Of a stretch of 64,000 bases of DNA, positions 39,601 through 50,425 are shown piece after piece. Under the pieces are notes generated by a model that worked only from the letters and a program-made list of their open reading frames with translations, ran no database searches and was not told the DNA's origin. The stretch's first letter is position 1. Each line of letters begins with the position of its first letter. The translations under genes and the position numbers were made by a program. Source of the stretch: Micropterus salmoides (Eukaryota; Chordata; Actinopteri; Centrarchiformes; Centrarchidae). Where the stretch lies: contig NW_024040707.1 in assembly GCF_014851395.1 (NCBI RefSeq), positions 10,390,187 to 10,454,186 on the forward strand, in the 5' to 3' direction.

Positions 39601-42600
39601 AGAGAAAATATTGCTACGGAAAATTAATAAAATACATTATCAGTGAACATTTAGAAGATACGTTCAGTATTAACATTTTTACTTTGAATATACCAAAGTT
39701 TCTTAATTATGTTGATAAAAAAGGCATTGTTCTGACAAAACTTATTTGCTTTTGCACATTGGCATTATATATGATCCTAATTTCTAGAAGGTAGGGTTGG
39801 ACATCAGGAGACTCCAGAGTTATCATGAATCTTTAAAAAAAAGTTCTTGTATTCGGATGTTTGCACATTTCACTGCAATCCTGATATCCTTATTCTCCAA
39901 CAGCCTGGGTTTAATATGATGTGCGTAGAAGTTTAAGTTCAGTGGAGCGTTGATGCTTATCCAAAGACTTAAATCAGGAATTCCCACCCAGGATTCCAGC
40001 CAATCACATCTGGAGCCCTCTGAAGATAATGGCTTCTGTCAGCCAGTCCCCACTCTGGATGAATAGAGCGATGCTGTATCTGCTGATCCCTGTTACAGTG
40101 GCTAACTACACTCCAATGCTCAATGCTATTAGTAATGGTTATAATTGGTCTTATCATGAATTGTTTATTATCCCAAATCATCTTTGTTGCCGTATCTACA
40201 CTGTCTTGCACCATGACCTGTGTCTTTATGATTGTCTAAAATTGTCTTAAACTTCCACAAAATATATGAAAACATTTACAATTGATATTAATCTGCAGTA
40301 CATCATTTCTAAAGGCTCAGCATTTCACACCAAATGATACTCATCTTCAGATTTTGGTTAGAAAACTGCACTAATTTGTTCTTTTGATACAGTAAAGCTG
40401 ATGTTAAATCCTCTCAGTGGGATTTTAAGGGCTCTACTTTAAAATGTTACTACAAATTCTGGCATTACTCATCAGGTGCCACTCAAGTTCAGTTCACAAA
40501 GTTTATTCAGGTAATAGTAGGGGTGGAACTGATGATGATTTTAATTATTAGTTAATTTGTTTATTATTTTCTGGATTAATAGTTTGGTCAAAAAAATGTC
40601 TAAAAATAGTGGGGGGGAAGGCCCCTCAAAATTTCCAAGTTAACACAATCATATTGCTTGCTTTCTATGAACAGTCAACTCAACATATTCATTTTAATAT
40701 CATAGAAAATTAAGAAAACTATTTGAATATTCACATTAGAAATTGGAACTAGTTAATTGATTATAAAAATTGTTGCTTAATTTTATGTTGATTGATAAAA
40801 TATAAATGTAAATAAGTCTTCTGTGAAAACACAAATGGAAGTGAGAACAAATGGAGTACTATTCAGTTTCCAATTTACTTTCTCTGATTATGTTATGCAG
40901 GAATAAAAAGAGGAAATATATCTACTGAATTTGAAAATCCTCACAGAGAAGATTAATTTGTTGTTTGTAACCTTGGGAAAGAGAAAGCTGTTGATAGATA
41001 CAACAAACAAACTGAATAAATAGATTAAACACTCTCTTTTGAATGTTATTATGCTGCTAGAAATGTTTTATCTTTATAGGTCTTCTAATGTTCATGCTCA
41101 TTTTCACAAGTCTGAAGAGCAGTTCAAGGCGAATAACAGTCACAAAGCTTTTGCAATTGATATCATATACTGTCAGAGCCTAGCTCCTCCAAACAGATTT
41201 GTAAAATTTTATGTTGAGGTTAACATAGTTTCACCTCTCTAATGATTTTACTGTAATTCTAGGAATCATTGTAATCCACTGAGATTAAAAGTAGCATAAC
41301 AAAGGATTATTGTTATAGCAAAGTCAGGTTTTTCTGAAATGAATGTGACAGAGAGTTCTAGACTACAGCAGGCTTAGACTGAGCCAACACAGGAATAGAA
41401 ATCAAGCATTGTGCCCATTTTCATGGATGAAATGCTTTGTCAGTATATCAGCACAGATAATAATTTGAGTGTACGACCTCAGTGGATTTAATAAAAGGCG
41501 AGTGATGAATTCAAAACACAACAAAGGAAAACTGATTTCTGTATTGAGGACTCTGCAGCTTTGTTCCCCAGAAGATTTTTCTGTCAGAGGTGGAAGAGAG
41601 AACAACTCATGCATGCAGCTGTCTGGTAATATATGTTTGTACACACATCCGGACACAGAAAGCACAATGGTGATGTATTCTTTTCTATCATAAGATGTCT
41701 CTTGCTTTTCCCTTCTTCTTCCTTCTCCCTGTCCTCCTCTCCCCCGCCTCTCCTGACATAGTTGTAGGGAGCAGAGCAATGATGCGTGACTTAGTGAAAC
41801 CTGGTGAATAGTAATGAACCGAGTCTGTGTGCTTGTTTGAGGGAAAGCAAGAGGAAGACAGCAAGAGGGTAGGGAAGGGTTTGTGGGGAATGAGGAGGAG
41901 GGGGGTACACAGTGAGTGAAAACTGGGCTTCTCTTGCGGCACTGATGCAGCACAAGCAGCGGTGAGAAGCACAGTGGTGACTGACGAGATGCAGCTGCAT
42001 TAATCCTTTACACTTTTTACACGATCGCTTTCGCTCTGTGTCACACAGCTCATCAGCCACTGTGATCTGGACGATGGGACGTCACTCATTAAAACCTTCA
42101 ATAAAATGTATTTTTTTCTGTGTGTGTGTTTCTTGTGCTTCATTATACAGTAGCTTATTCTCCCTGTCTAACCCCCCTCCTAACATAGACAGGGGGAGGA
42201 GGGTGTTTTAGTAGAGGAAATGGATAGAGGGGGAGAAAGCTGTGAGTGAATGTGGCTCAGAGAGGGGCAACAGCACCTGCTGTCTTCATCCCAGATTCAC
42301 CAGGCAAAACATTATTCTCCCTCTACTAGTGATGGACTGTTAGGAAGACAAAGAAGGGAGAAAAGAGGCCCAAACAAAGACCAAGAGACTGTAAAAATAC
42401 CCGGATCTTCAGATCAGTGTTCACTGGCTAAGCCACTGCTCATTTGCTAAATATTTTGGTCAAGGGTTTCTACCTTAAACCTTACACCCAAACTGTCAAT
42501 AATGTATGTGCACAATGACAAAAAATGTTTGAGTCATCCTTGGATAATAACATATGCATCAATCCAGATGAAAATTAATAAAAATGTGAGCTTCTATTTA

Positions 42601-43115
42601 CAACTGAGAAATAAGTGACTGGAATATTCAGCAACTGGCTGCAAAGATCAACTCGAGTGCCAGGACTGAAGGGAACAAGCACAATAGACAGCCCCCCTAC
42701 CTCAGCCCCTCTTTTATCCTTTTCCATCCAGGACTCATGGGCACTCTGCCAACTTGGAATCTTAAGAACTCATTCAAAGAAAGCCAAAGAAAGGGACTTG
42801 TTTAAAACCAGGACCCATTCTCTCACAGTCTCTTGTTTTTCCTTACATTTCCCACGTGAAGAGGGATTTCTGGTTGCTGTTTTCTCTGACATCGCAACTG
42901 AGGAAGGGGGGGTGTCTCAAGAATTGCCATTCATGTAACGTTTCGTCAGATTCATGGTTTGAGAGTATTGTGAGCTAGTGATCTCCCGTCCGAGCCCTCT
43001 TTCTCCCTCTCACTCTCTCTCTCAGTTTTCATTCTGCTTTTAGTCCCTCTGTCTCCCCACTTTCGCTCCTGCTCACATAGTAACTCCTCCCCCCACTACC
43101 CATTGTCTCTCCATA

Positions 43116-43181
43116 CAGTATTAGACTGAGGGGATGCCATACTCCTTCCAGCGAGGGACGCAGGAGAGGGAGAAGGAGGTA
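43116..43181 (+). other. Possible 5' exon of the mir-135/lemd1 transcription unit
   Basis: A short frame from ATG at 43133 reads MPYSFQRGTQEREKE and stops at a good splice donor (GAG then GTAAGAG at 43180). It lies 2.2 kb upstream of the miR-135 hairpin on the same strand, in GC-richer DNA. I do not recognise the peptide. It could be the first, perhaps noncoding, exon of the primary miRNA transcript or an alternative lemd1 leader. Support is only the donor and the position. Confidence 0.2.
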
Positions 43182-45354
43182 AGAGTCAGATTTACAGCAT
43201 AAGAATGCATCCGGCACTAATTGCACATCACCATTACTTTAAGAAGTGTAAAGTGTGTTGATCAAAATAGCGGTTTGTTTTCATCAAGAATGACAGAGGC
43301 GCTGCTGCACTGATGCACTGGGGCTTTCATGTGTTGTATGCAGTGTTTCAATGTGTTTTGGTTGTCTTGTCTGCCAGTGGAGTGTGCTAAGGGGTGTTTT
43401 CAATAAATGAAACAGGACCACTGCATCGGATAAGAAATAAGGTGCCATGCATTTATCTTCATCTTTATATTCAAAACCTGTGTCTAAATGTCAAACTGTG
43501 AGTTATTAAGTCATTTGTTTTATTTTTATATCTTTCTACATAGAATTTCTTAGAGAATTTCTCAGACTCTTTTATCAAAACAACATAGGAAAATATTAAA
43601 CATGGCCATAATCTAAAGCCATTAAAAACATCTGGCTACTGATGATTCTCTGAATTGGCTCCCAGCAGAGAGGGGCAATGTACGATGTTTAGGGATTAAA
43701 GCTAATCCTCCCTGTGGCTGAGATTCACCTTCTTGTCTGGACAGAGTTGGACACAGGGGCTTTACTAATTTATGCTGAGACATGCATGAGCACAGGTTCC
43801 CTGGAGCTTAGTGGCAGTGGTCTGTTTTTGAACCTGGAAAAGGCTGATTGAGTACACTTTCCCTTAATGTTCTTTGTCAAAGGTCATGTGAATGTCCAGT
43901 ATATGTAAAGCCAATGAAAGATTAATCTCATTGTGGAAACAGTTTGATGAGGCTGATAATCTCAATATCATTTGTTGTGTTTCTATCTCTTTAGAATAAA
44001 GTTAGAACTTCTGATGATGGAAGTTAGGACATCTTGGAACTATGTGACTGAATAAAAAAGCTAAGCTAAATGTAGCAAAGGTATAAGAAAAGATATGAAA
44101 CTATCTATCAAAGAGTTTACTCTCTTGCACTGCCAGAACAACTTGAAACAGGTGCATAAAAAGACGACTAGAAGTGGTTCTCTCAGTACTGGACAGTTGC
44201 AGCCTAGTACAGGAAGCTTTGTGTGCTTGTTCAGAGAAAAAAAAAGGAGGCTGTCTCAATGGGGCTTTTGTTGTTTGAGTTGGAGACAGCAAAAGCACAA
44301 GAAACACTGACTGACAAATACCTGGCCCCTCTGTGCCTCAAATACCTCAGCGCTGCACTTGATACAATGTCAACAAATGCCCCTTCTGTCTTCTATAGTA
44401 GCTCGTTTCCTCTCTGTCCACAAGATTTTTTCATGTTTTTATAAAGGCTACTGTTTTCTGAGCAGACATCTGGGTGAGTAGATTTGGCCTGCATAGCTCG
44501 AGTGCTGAGCCTCAGACTGAGGGGTTGAAAATGGTCCAGAGCGCTTCCAACAGTTTAGTGTTTAAAATTGTAGTAAATGTCTTATTTCAGTTCTATGTAT
44601 AGAAAATATTCAGAATAAATAATAAAGTTACACTTTATTTGACGGCTTTAAAGTTAAAGAACATGGATGAACTTCAAGCAGATCAAGCACACTAGTTGTG
44701 TTTCCGTCCATTAATTATGCTTGACTCAACAGCATGATGACCTTAAATAAAGATGAACAGGGGCTACTGCATGGAAATGTTGACTTTAGTAAATCTGCAA
44801 AACTATTTTAGCTTTCTGTGCCAAGTGGCTGAATTAAAATGCTGAGGTAATGATCTCCTTTGTGCTTAAGGAAGTCAAGCAGGGGGTTGCTACAGAATAT
44901 AGAAAGTTACGTAAGTTACTTTACGTAATCTGTTTTGAATTCACAAAGAAAATCCTTTTAACATTGCACCTTTTCCCTTTAGACATTGATTTAAAACTGC
45001 ATTTTTAATCAAAGGTTATTCTCTAACCCCCTGAGGAACTGAATTGCTTGCAGAATATTGCAGTAAGATTCAAGCATCGGGAAGGGAGCACTTTATTTGA
45101 GCTATTTGTGGTGTGAAAAATATAATTCCTTCTGTCTAAAGACTCTCAAGACAGTTTCATTTTACTCCCTCAGGCCTCAGATGACTACTCAGAGTTTCTC
45201 TGCTTAATTATTCATGTGGATGTGAGTTTGAAATCCTGAATGCTGTCTGCAACTAGCCCCTGTTTTTTTCCCTCTTTGTTTTCAAGCTTTCAGCTCTAAC
45301 AGCATGAGCTCTAAAACTGCATCTGAAACTGATTTTGTATCATTTTCTTTCAAA
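43182..45354. other. Intergenic or intronic DNA upstream of miR-135
   Basis: No gene or repeat recognised. Short frames at 44095-44444 lack family motifs. Confidence 0.4.
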
Positions 45355-45359
45355 TCAAA

Positions 45360-45440
45360 CCACAACTGTGTCTTATGGCTTTCTATTCCTATGTGAGTTC
45401 TTTCTAACATGTCATGTAGGGTTCAAAGCCATTGGATACA
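45360..45440 (+). ncRNA. mir135: miR-135 precursor hairpin
   Basis: The 5' arm at 45374-45396 begins TATGGCTTTCTATTCCTATG, the miR-135 mature sequence (I recall this as the 135c-type variant of zebrafish). The 3' arm at 45414-45435 begins ATGTAGGGTTCAAAGCCATT, matching the miR-135-3p pattern. The arms pair through ATGGCTTT/AAAGCCAT with a 17-nt loop between them. In humans mir-135b lies at LEMD1, and here lemd1 follows 5 kb downstream on the same strand, so this is probably the mir-135b orthologue. It would silence targets by 3'UTR pairing with seed ATGGCTT. Confidence 0.93.
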
Positions 45441-47132
45441 CAGTGGACAGTCAACTTAAGAACTCTGTTTTATGGTGTTTTGACTTAATATTTAACATGA
45501 GAAACAAAGTCACCGAAAATAGGAATCCAAAAATATAGTGTAATAATCATTTTTGTTTTAGCTTGGGTGGCATTTTGTCCAGCCCAGCTATTTGTAGTAT
45601 CTAAAATCTTATGCAATGGCATCAACAAAGCTGTAGCCTACAGCATCCACATTATGCATCTTGACTTGCATAAAACCTTTGGAGTAGTGGGGCAAATACA
45701 GATATTTTGAGTTGGGGCAAACATTAGTTATTTTCCTGAAGATGTTTTAGGAAATGACTGTTTTCATACAAGTTGTGACATAGCGGATGGTCAAGGTAAT
45801 GAAGTTATTTTCCTGTTGCTGTCAGCTGTTACTTGTTACTGTTACTTACAAATGTGAAACTTACTGTGAAAGTAACAACTCAGTGCATTCAGAGATGTGT
45901 TTAAGAGATTCCACGCCACCTGTTATTTTAAAGTGGAAGTTCAAGATTTTTTTTCTTTAAAAAGATAAAGCTCTAAAAATCACTTAAAAAAAAAAAGATT
46001 AGGTGAAAAATTAGAGAAAATTATTTTACAGTGATGACATGATAGTGACATGTGAAGACTAGGAACATGAAAAGCATTTTATGCCACAGTTGTGATATCT
46101 ATATAAAAATAAAATGTTCATACTCAGGAGGTGAAAAAAGATGATTTACATCATCATTAATTAATTAATTCCTTCCTAGGGATAAACTTTCTTTGCCTGT
46201 AGCCAGTCCAACCAAGAACACTTTATAACTATAAACATAAATATGTGGATCCAGTTATTGGCCTCTCTTTTGGAATCAGGTTATAACTTGAAAAAGAAGT
46301 AAAGTTTTTATTAATTTTGTTTACTTTGTTCATTTGTCTAATTTCTAGTGACCAGAAAGAAAAAAGTCATTCAGTATGCATCATGGTTGTCATTAAATGA
46401 AAGTGAAGTGGGATCAAAATTTAGGCAAATATTATGTGCTGACCTGCAGCAGTGCTATAACTATAACTATATAATATCAGTCAGCATTTGTTTAATGAAT
46501 AATTTACATTCATGAATGACCAATCTTTTGTACTTTAGTGTTTTTCGCTTTATTTAGTGCTAGAACTGACCATTCAAAGGTAAATATTATTTTTAATATT
46601 ATCATTGATCTATTGTGAAGGAGGCCAAAAGCCTTGCCTACCATGCAACAAGATTAAACATTTAAACTGTATCATCACGGACACATGGTGTGCACCTAAG
46701 CCAGCTGGGCCATTGTAAAAACCCCTTCAAATGTGGCCTCTTATGGTTCTTGCCACCTCCCTGTTGAGTAGATTTTTCAAAAGGATTCTGTGAGCATTCA
46801 GCCTTCTGAATGCATTAACTCTATTGAATAATCTCCTGACTTTAAATTCTGAAGCAAATATGAGCAAGTCTAGGCTTAGACCACTGTTATGATTTTGATA
46901 TGAAACTTTTATATTATCTGTAAGCTCTTTTCGTATTTCTTTTCGAATAAAATCTATGACTGTGTCTTAATGTTTAATGTTACAATCCTAAAATTAAATC
47001 TACTGTATTTTTACTTTGATGTTCAACACCGTAACAGTAAAACAACAAGACCAACAAATATATATATATATTAACACACAACACAATATAAACACCATAT
47101 TTCACTAATTTTAACAGTAATGTTCTGATTGG

Positions 47133-47408
47133 AGGGCGGCATGGTGATACATGGTTAGCAGTGTCGCCTCACAGCAAGAAGGTCGTGGGTTCAAACCCCG
47201 GTTGCATGTTCTCCCCGTGTTCGTGTGGGTTCTCTCTGGGTGCTCCGGCTTCCTACCACCATCCAAAGACATGCAGGCTAGGTGAAGTGGTGTCTCTAAA
47301 TTGTCCTTAGGTGTGAATGTGAGTGTGAGTGGTTGTCTGACTATTTGTGGCCCTGCGATGGACTGGCGACCTGTCCAGGGTGTACACAGGATAAGCGGTT
47401 GATGACGG
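47133..47408 (+). mobile_element. Full-length tRNA-derived SINE with 13-bp target duplication
   Basis: It starts AGGGCGGCATGGTGATACAT, has tRNA-like box B GGTTCAAACCCC, the body words CATGTTCTCCCCGTG, TCCAAAGACATGCAGGCTAG and GATGGACTGGCGACCTGTCC, and ends AGGATAAGCGG plus GATG units. The flanks are ATGTTCTGATTGG (47120-47132) and ATGTTCTGGTTGG (47409-47421), a 13-bp duplication with one mismatch. The 124-residue antisense frame across it is not a gene. Confidence 0.9.
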
Positions 47409-47699
47409 ATGTTCTGGTTGGGTGAGTTTAAAGGTCCCCTGTGGAGTTTATTTTGTAAACAAACAAAAGTGATGTTCACGTTCATAATACTCAGAGATCA
47501 ATGATACAAGTATACATATAAGTATACATATACAATGTGATTTGCTAACATATGTGTTAAATGCATTTCCTTAATCATAAAATATTTGGAGAGTATTGAT
47601 ATCCAGCATTGTTTATATCCATTTACAAGTACAACACTGTGGATCAATATTAAAAAGTGCCCTGTTTAATCAGGGAGATTCTGCACAAGAAAATATGAT

Positions 47700-47830
47700 C
47701 TGCTGGCCAGTGAGTAGCTCCACTGTAGCGTTTGGGGTTAAGGGCCTTGCCCAAGGGCACCTCAGGGAGTAAGGGGATTGAATCAACAACCTCCTGCTCA
47801 CAAGCTTGCTTCTCTAACCTTTAAGCTACC
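47700..47830 (-). mobile_element. tRNA-derived SINE fragment
   Basis: On the minus strand: GGTAGCTTAAAGGTTAGAGA (A-box region), GATTCAATCCCC (B-box region) and GTGCCCTTGGGCAAGGCCCT, the conserved fish SINE core. Confidence 0.75.
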
Positions 47831-48469
47831 ATTGTCCTTCATAATGAAGTGGAAAAATATATTAACATTCAAACTGGACATTTAAAATAATCAAATTAAA
47901 CACTAAAACTGATAAATCAGTGTGAATGTGATCAGGGCCTTCCTGCAAATGAGAGGTTGCTCTCAGTGAAACCCTGAATAAATAAAAGTTTAAAAAAAAG
48001 AAGAATCCCAACCAAACCATTTAAATCCCCTCGCCCCTATAAAATCCTCACAGAAAATAAATGTTGTTTTCTCACAATCACAATGTATTGATCCAATCTA
48101 AAAATAGTACAATCTAACAGTAAACAGCATAGTGGTAAGCAAGTGGTAGCAAGAGCAGGCTGTTTGAAGATGAGTAAAAATAAATGCCTTAAAGAAATGA
48201 AAGGAGGTGATAGATCTAAGTGAACTGGCAGGTTGATTCAATCAATCAGATGGAGCTTTACATTTAAAGGCACGTCTATCAATTTCTTTAGAAATTCTAG
48301 GAACGCAGAAAAAGAGTACTAGTATACTTGTATGCCATAGACTATTTGATGTCCTATATGGAATTAAAAATTGTTTTAAGTAAGAAGAAAAGATAAATAC
48401 ATTTGATAATAAATTGCAGCCAGTGAAAAGCAAAAACAGGAAGGGACCATTTGCTAATGCCAACTGCCA

Positions 48470-49185
48470 GCTCTAGTCACTTATGCCGCCTTTGAGACCG
48501 GTTGGAACTGATATATTTTCCAGTTGAAACTTCCGACTTCCGACCTCAATGCGTTCCAGGTGCATGGTGGTGCATGACACCGAAAGTGAACGAAAACCAT
48601 GGCTGACCATGACAAAGTGTACACACAGTTGCACCCTCAGTAGTGTTTTAGGTGTTAATGAAAAGGATGGCAGTTTAACTGCAACAACTGACATAAATAG
48701 TCTATACGTTACTAGTTCTGTGTACACCCCTAGCTACATCAGTTGGTAACCCTCAAGGTCGTTAGTCAATCAATGTTGACTTCCTAATGTTTTGGCATTT
48801 TTAACAATAACTTTTATGCAGAGATGACTTTATGAGATTCTTTACTGTAGCCAACTACCTAACAGGCCTAATATATTTCTACATCAGTGTACATGCAGAA
48901 CAGGTTTTACTATATGACCGTATGTATTATTTTAATTTAAATACATGCAAATATACTTTTTGTTGCTTTTTAGTTTATGGTTTACCATTTACAATGTGTG
49001 CTTCCATGGGCGCTGACATTGTTTTGTGATGTAATTCAGCTGCTACTCGTGAACTCGGGGTATATATTTTTTCTCCGAGTTCACAAGTAGGAAATCCGAC
49101 TTCAGGTGGCGGTCCAGGGTAGTTTTTCTAGTTGGAGGTCGGAAATTTCCCAGTTCTGAGTTGCCTGGAACGCAGCATTAGCTCT
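48470..49185. repeat. Candidate inverted-repeat (MITE-like) element
   Basis: AATGCGTTCCAGG near 48548-48560 faces the reverse complement of AATGCTGCGTTCCAGG near 49163-49180. TTCCGACCTC words also occur near both ends. The outer limits and target duplication are not resolved. Confidence 0.4.
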
Positions 49186-49717
49186 AGTACCAGCTATTCA
49201 GGGGCCAGCGGTTGTTGAGTTGATAAAATCTTTGAAAGTGCCAGAGTCCTGTTCCAAGAATCAGGTTTACTGATTTGTTTTCTTGACCACTGAATGCTGA
49301 TTTTCACAGTAAGTTTTTCAGATAATGAACATGCTTGATCGAAGAGATGCCTGCTGTAGGTGTTTGGTTGGAAGCAGTCCTTGTGGCACATTTGGCACCC
49401 CCTTTACAAACAACTAAACAAGTGTTTTTTTTATCTGTTAACAGGTGTTACAAAAGGAACTACTCACCATTTCTGCATGCACTAGGTGGATGCATAACTT
49501 GAGTAAATATGCATCAGCAGCGTGCAACAGAGACACCACGAAACCAACGACAACCAAAGCCTGGGACAAACCTGGAGGTCAAAGGTATACAATTTTTAGA
49601 CAGGAAGAATTTGCACTTAAAACTCCACTGTATAACTCCACTGTAACTAACAGGTCTTTTCACAGAGGGCATTTTGCCATGTGGCAGTAGGAAAAGCCCA
49701 AGTGTAAATAATAATAA

Positions 49718-49850
49718 TGATGGCTGAATTCCATTTAGCTGCTTCGGTTTTAGAGTCCTGGCATTGTTCTTTCTGGTTTACTGTCACACTCTCATGGCTT
49801 ACTGGGATACCTGAATACAACAGAGACATTGTTACTGTGCATTTCCCTCT
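49718..49850 (+). repeat. Interspersed repeat copy B (pair with 24141-24290)
   Basis: TGATGGCTGAATTCCATTTA and the following words match 24141-24290 in the same order. Confidence 0.75.
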
Positions 49851-50425
49851 ATAAAAAGTAAAAACGTCCACTGTAAAAAAAAGAAGCCTATTAAAATCAG
49901 ACAATTTAATTTAACCGGATTTAATTTGATTAAATTATTTATTTTAACATCGGCAGCTCTTAACTTCCATATCCATAACCAGGGTTGAAAACGGTTACTT
50001 TAGCTACGACAATAAATGCATTCAGGTAATTTAGCTAATGTTAATTAACTAGGTTAATATTACAAGCCAAAAACCAATAAGCCACACATGCCTTTTCAGT
50101 TCTTCATTTTAAAGATAATCTTCATTTAATAAAAAGTTCTTAGGTTTCATTTAAAATGTAATGAACTTCCAAGCTAGCTAAGCTTGTGGCGCTGTGCTGT
50201 ATGTTTACTACTCACTAGTGGTATGTTAAGCTAGCTGCCGGGTGTCAATCAAGTCGTCAGTTGCAGCTGTTCTCAGTTAAGTTAGTGCGATTTTTAGACC
50301 ACATGCGGACGGTTTCTCCGAGCTGCTCTGTTGGGTACATCTGACTTCAGAGACGTTTTTATACCAATATACAAAGCAACTAAGCACTGAAGTTGGACTA
50401 TTTTTCATTTTCGTGTCCTTGTGAT

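Larger units (their letters stand above)
35495..43115. other. Gene-poor interval downstream of the mfsd4a start (its 5' side)
   Basis: I see no protein gene. It contains mfsd4a promoter-side sequence, two tRNA-derived SINEs (36010-36138 and 36460-36625) and AT-rich unique DNA. From 41690 the sequence becomes C/T-rich or G/A-rich with several overlapping long frames on the minus strand (for example 41402-41953) that carry no family motif. Confidence 0.5.
45441..50425. other. Interval between miR-135 and lemd1
   Basis: No protein gene recognised. It holds two SINEs (47133-47408, 47700-47830), a possible inverted-repeat element at about 48470-49185, and the interspersed repeat at 49718-49850. 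It may be intron of a long primary transcript that includes miR-135 and lemd1. Confidence 0.5.

Noticed and set aside
41402..42060. Three overlapping minus-strand frames of 89-183 residues
   Set aside because: They lie in skewed C/T-rich sequence that lacks stops by composition, with low-complexity Ser/Pro/Leu content and no motif.
47111..47485. 124-residue minus-strand frame
   Set aside because: It is antisense to a SINE, whose sequence explains the open frame.
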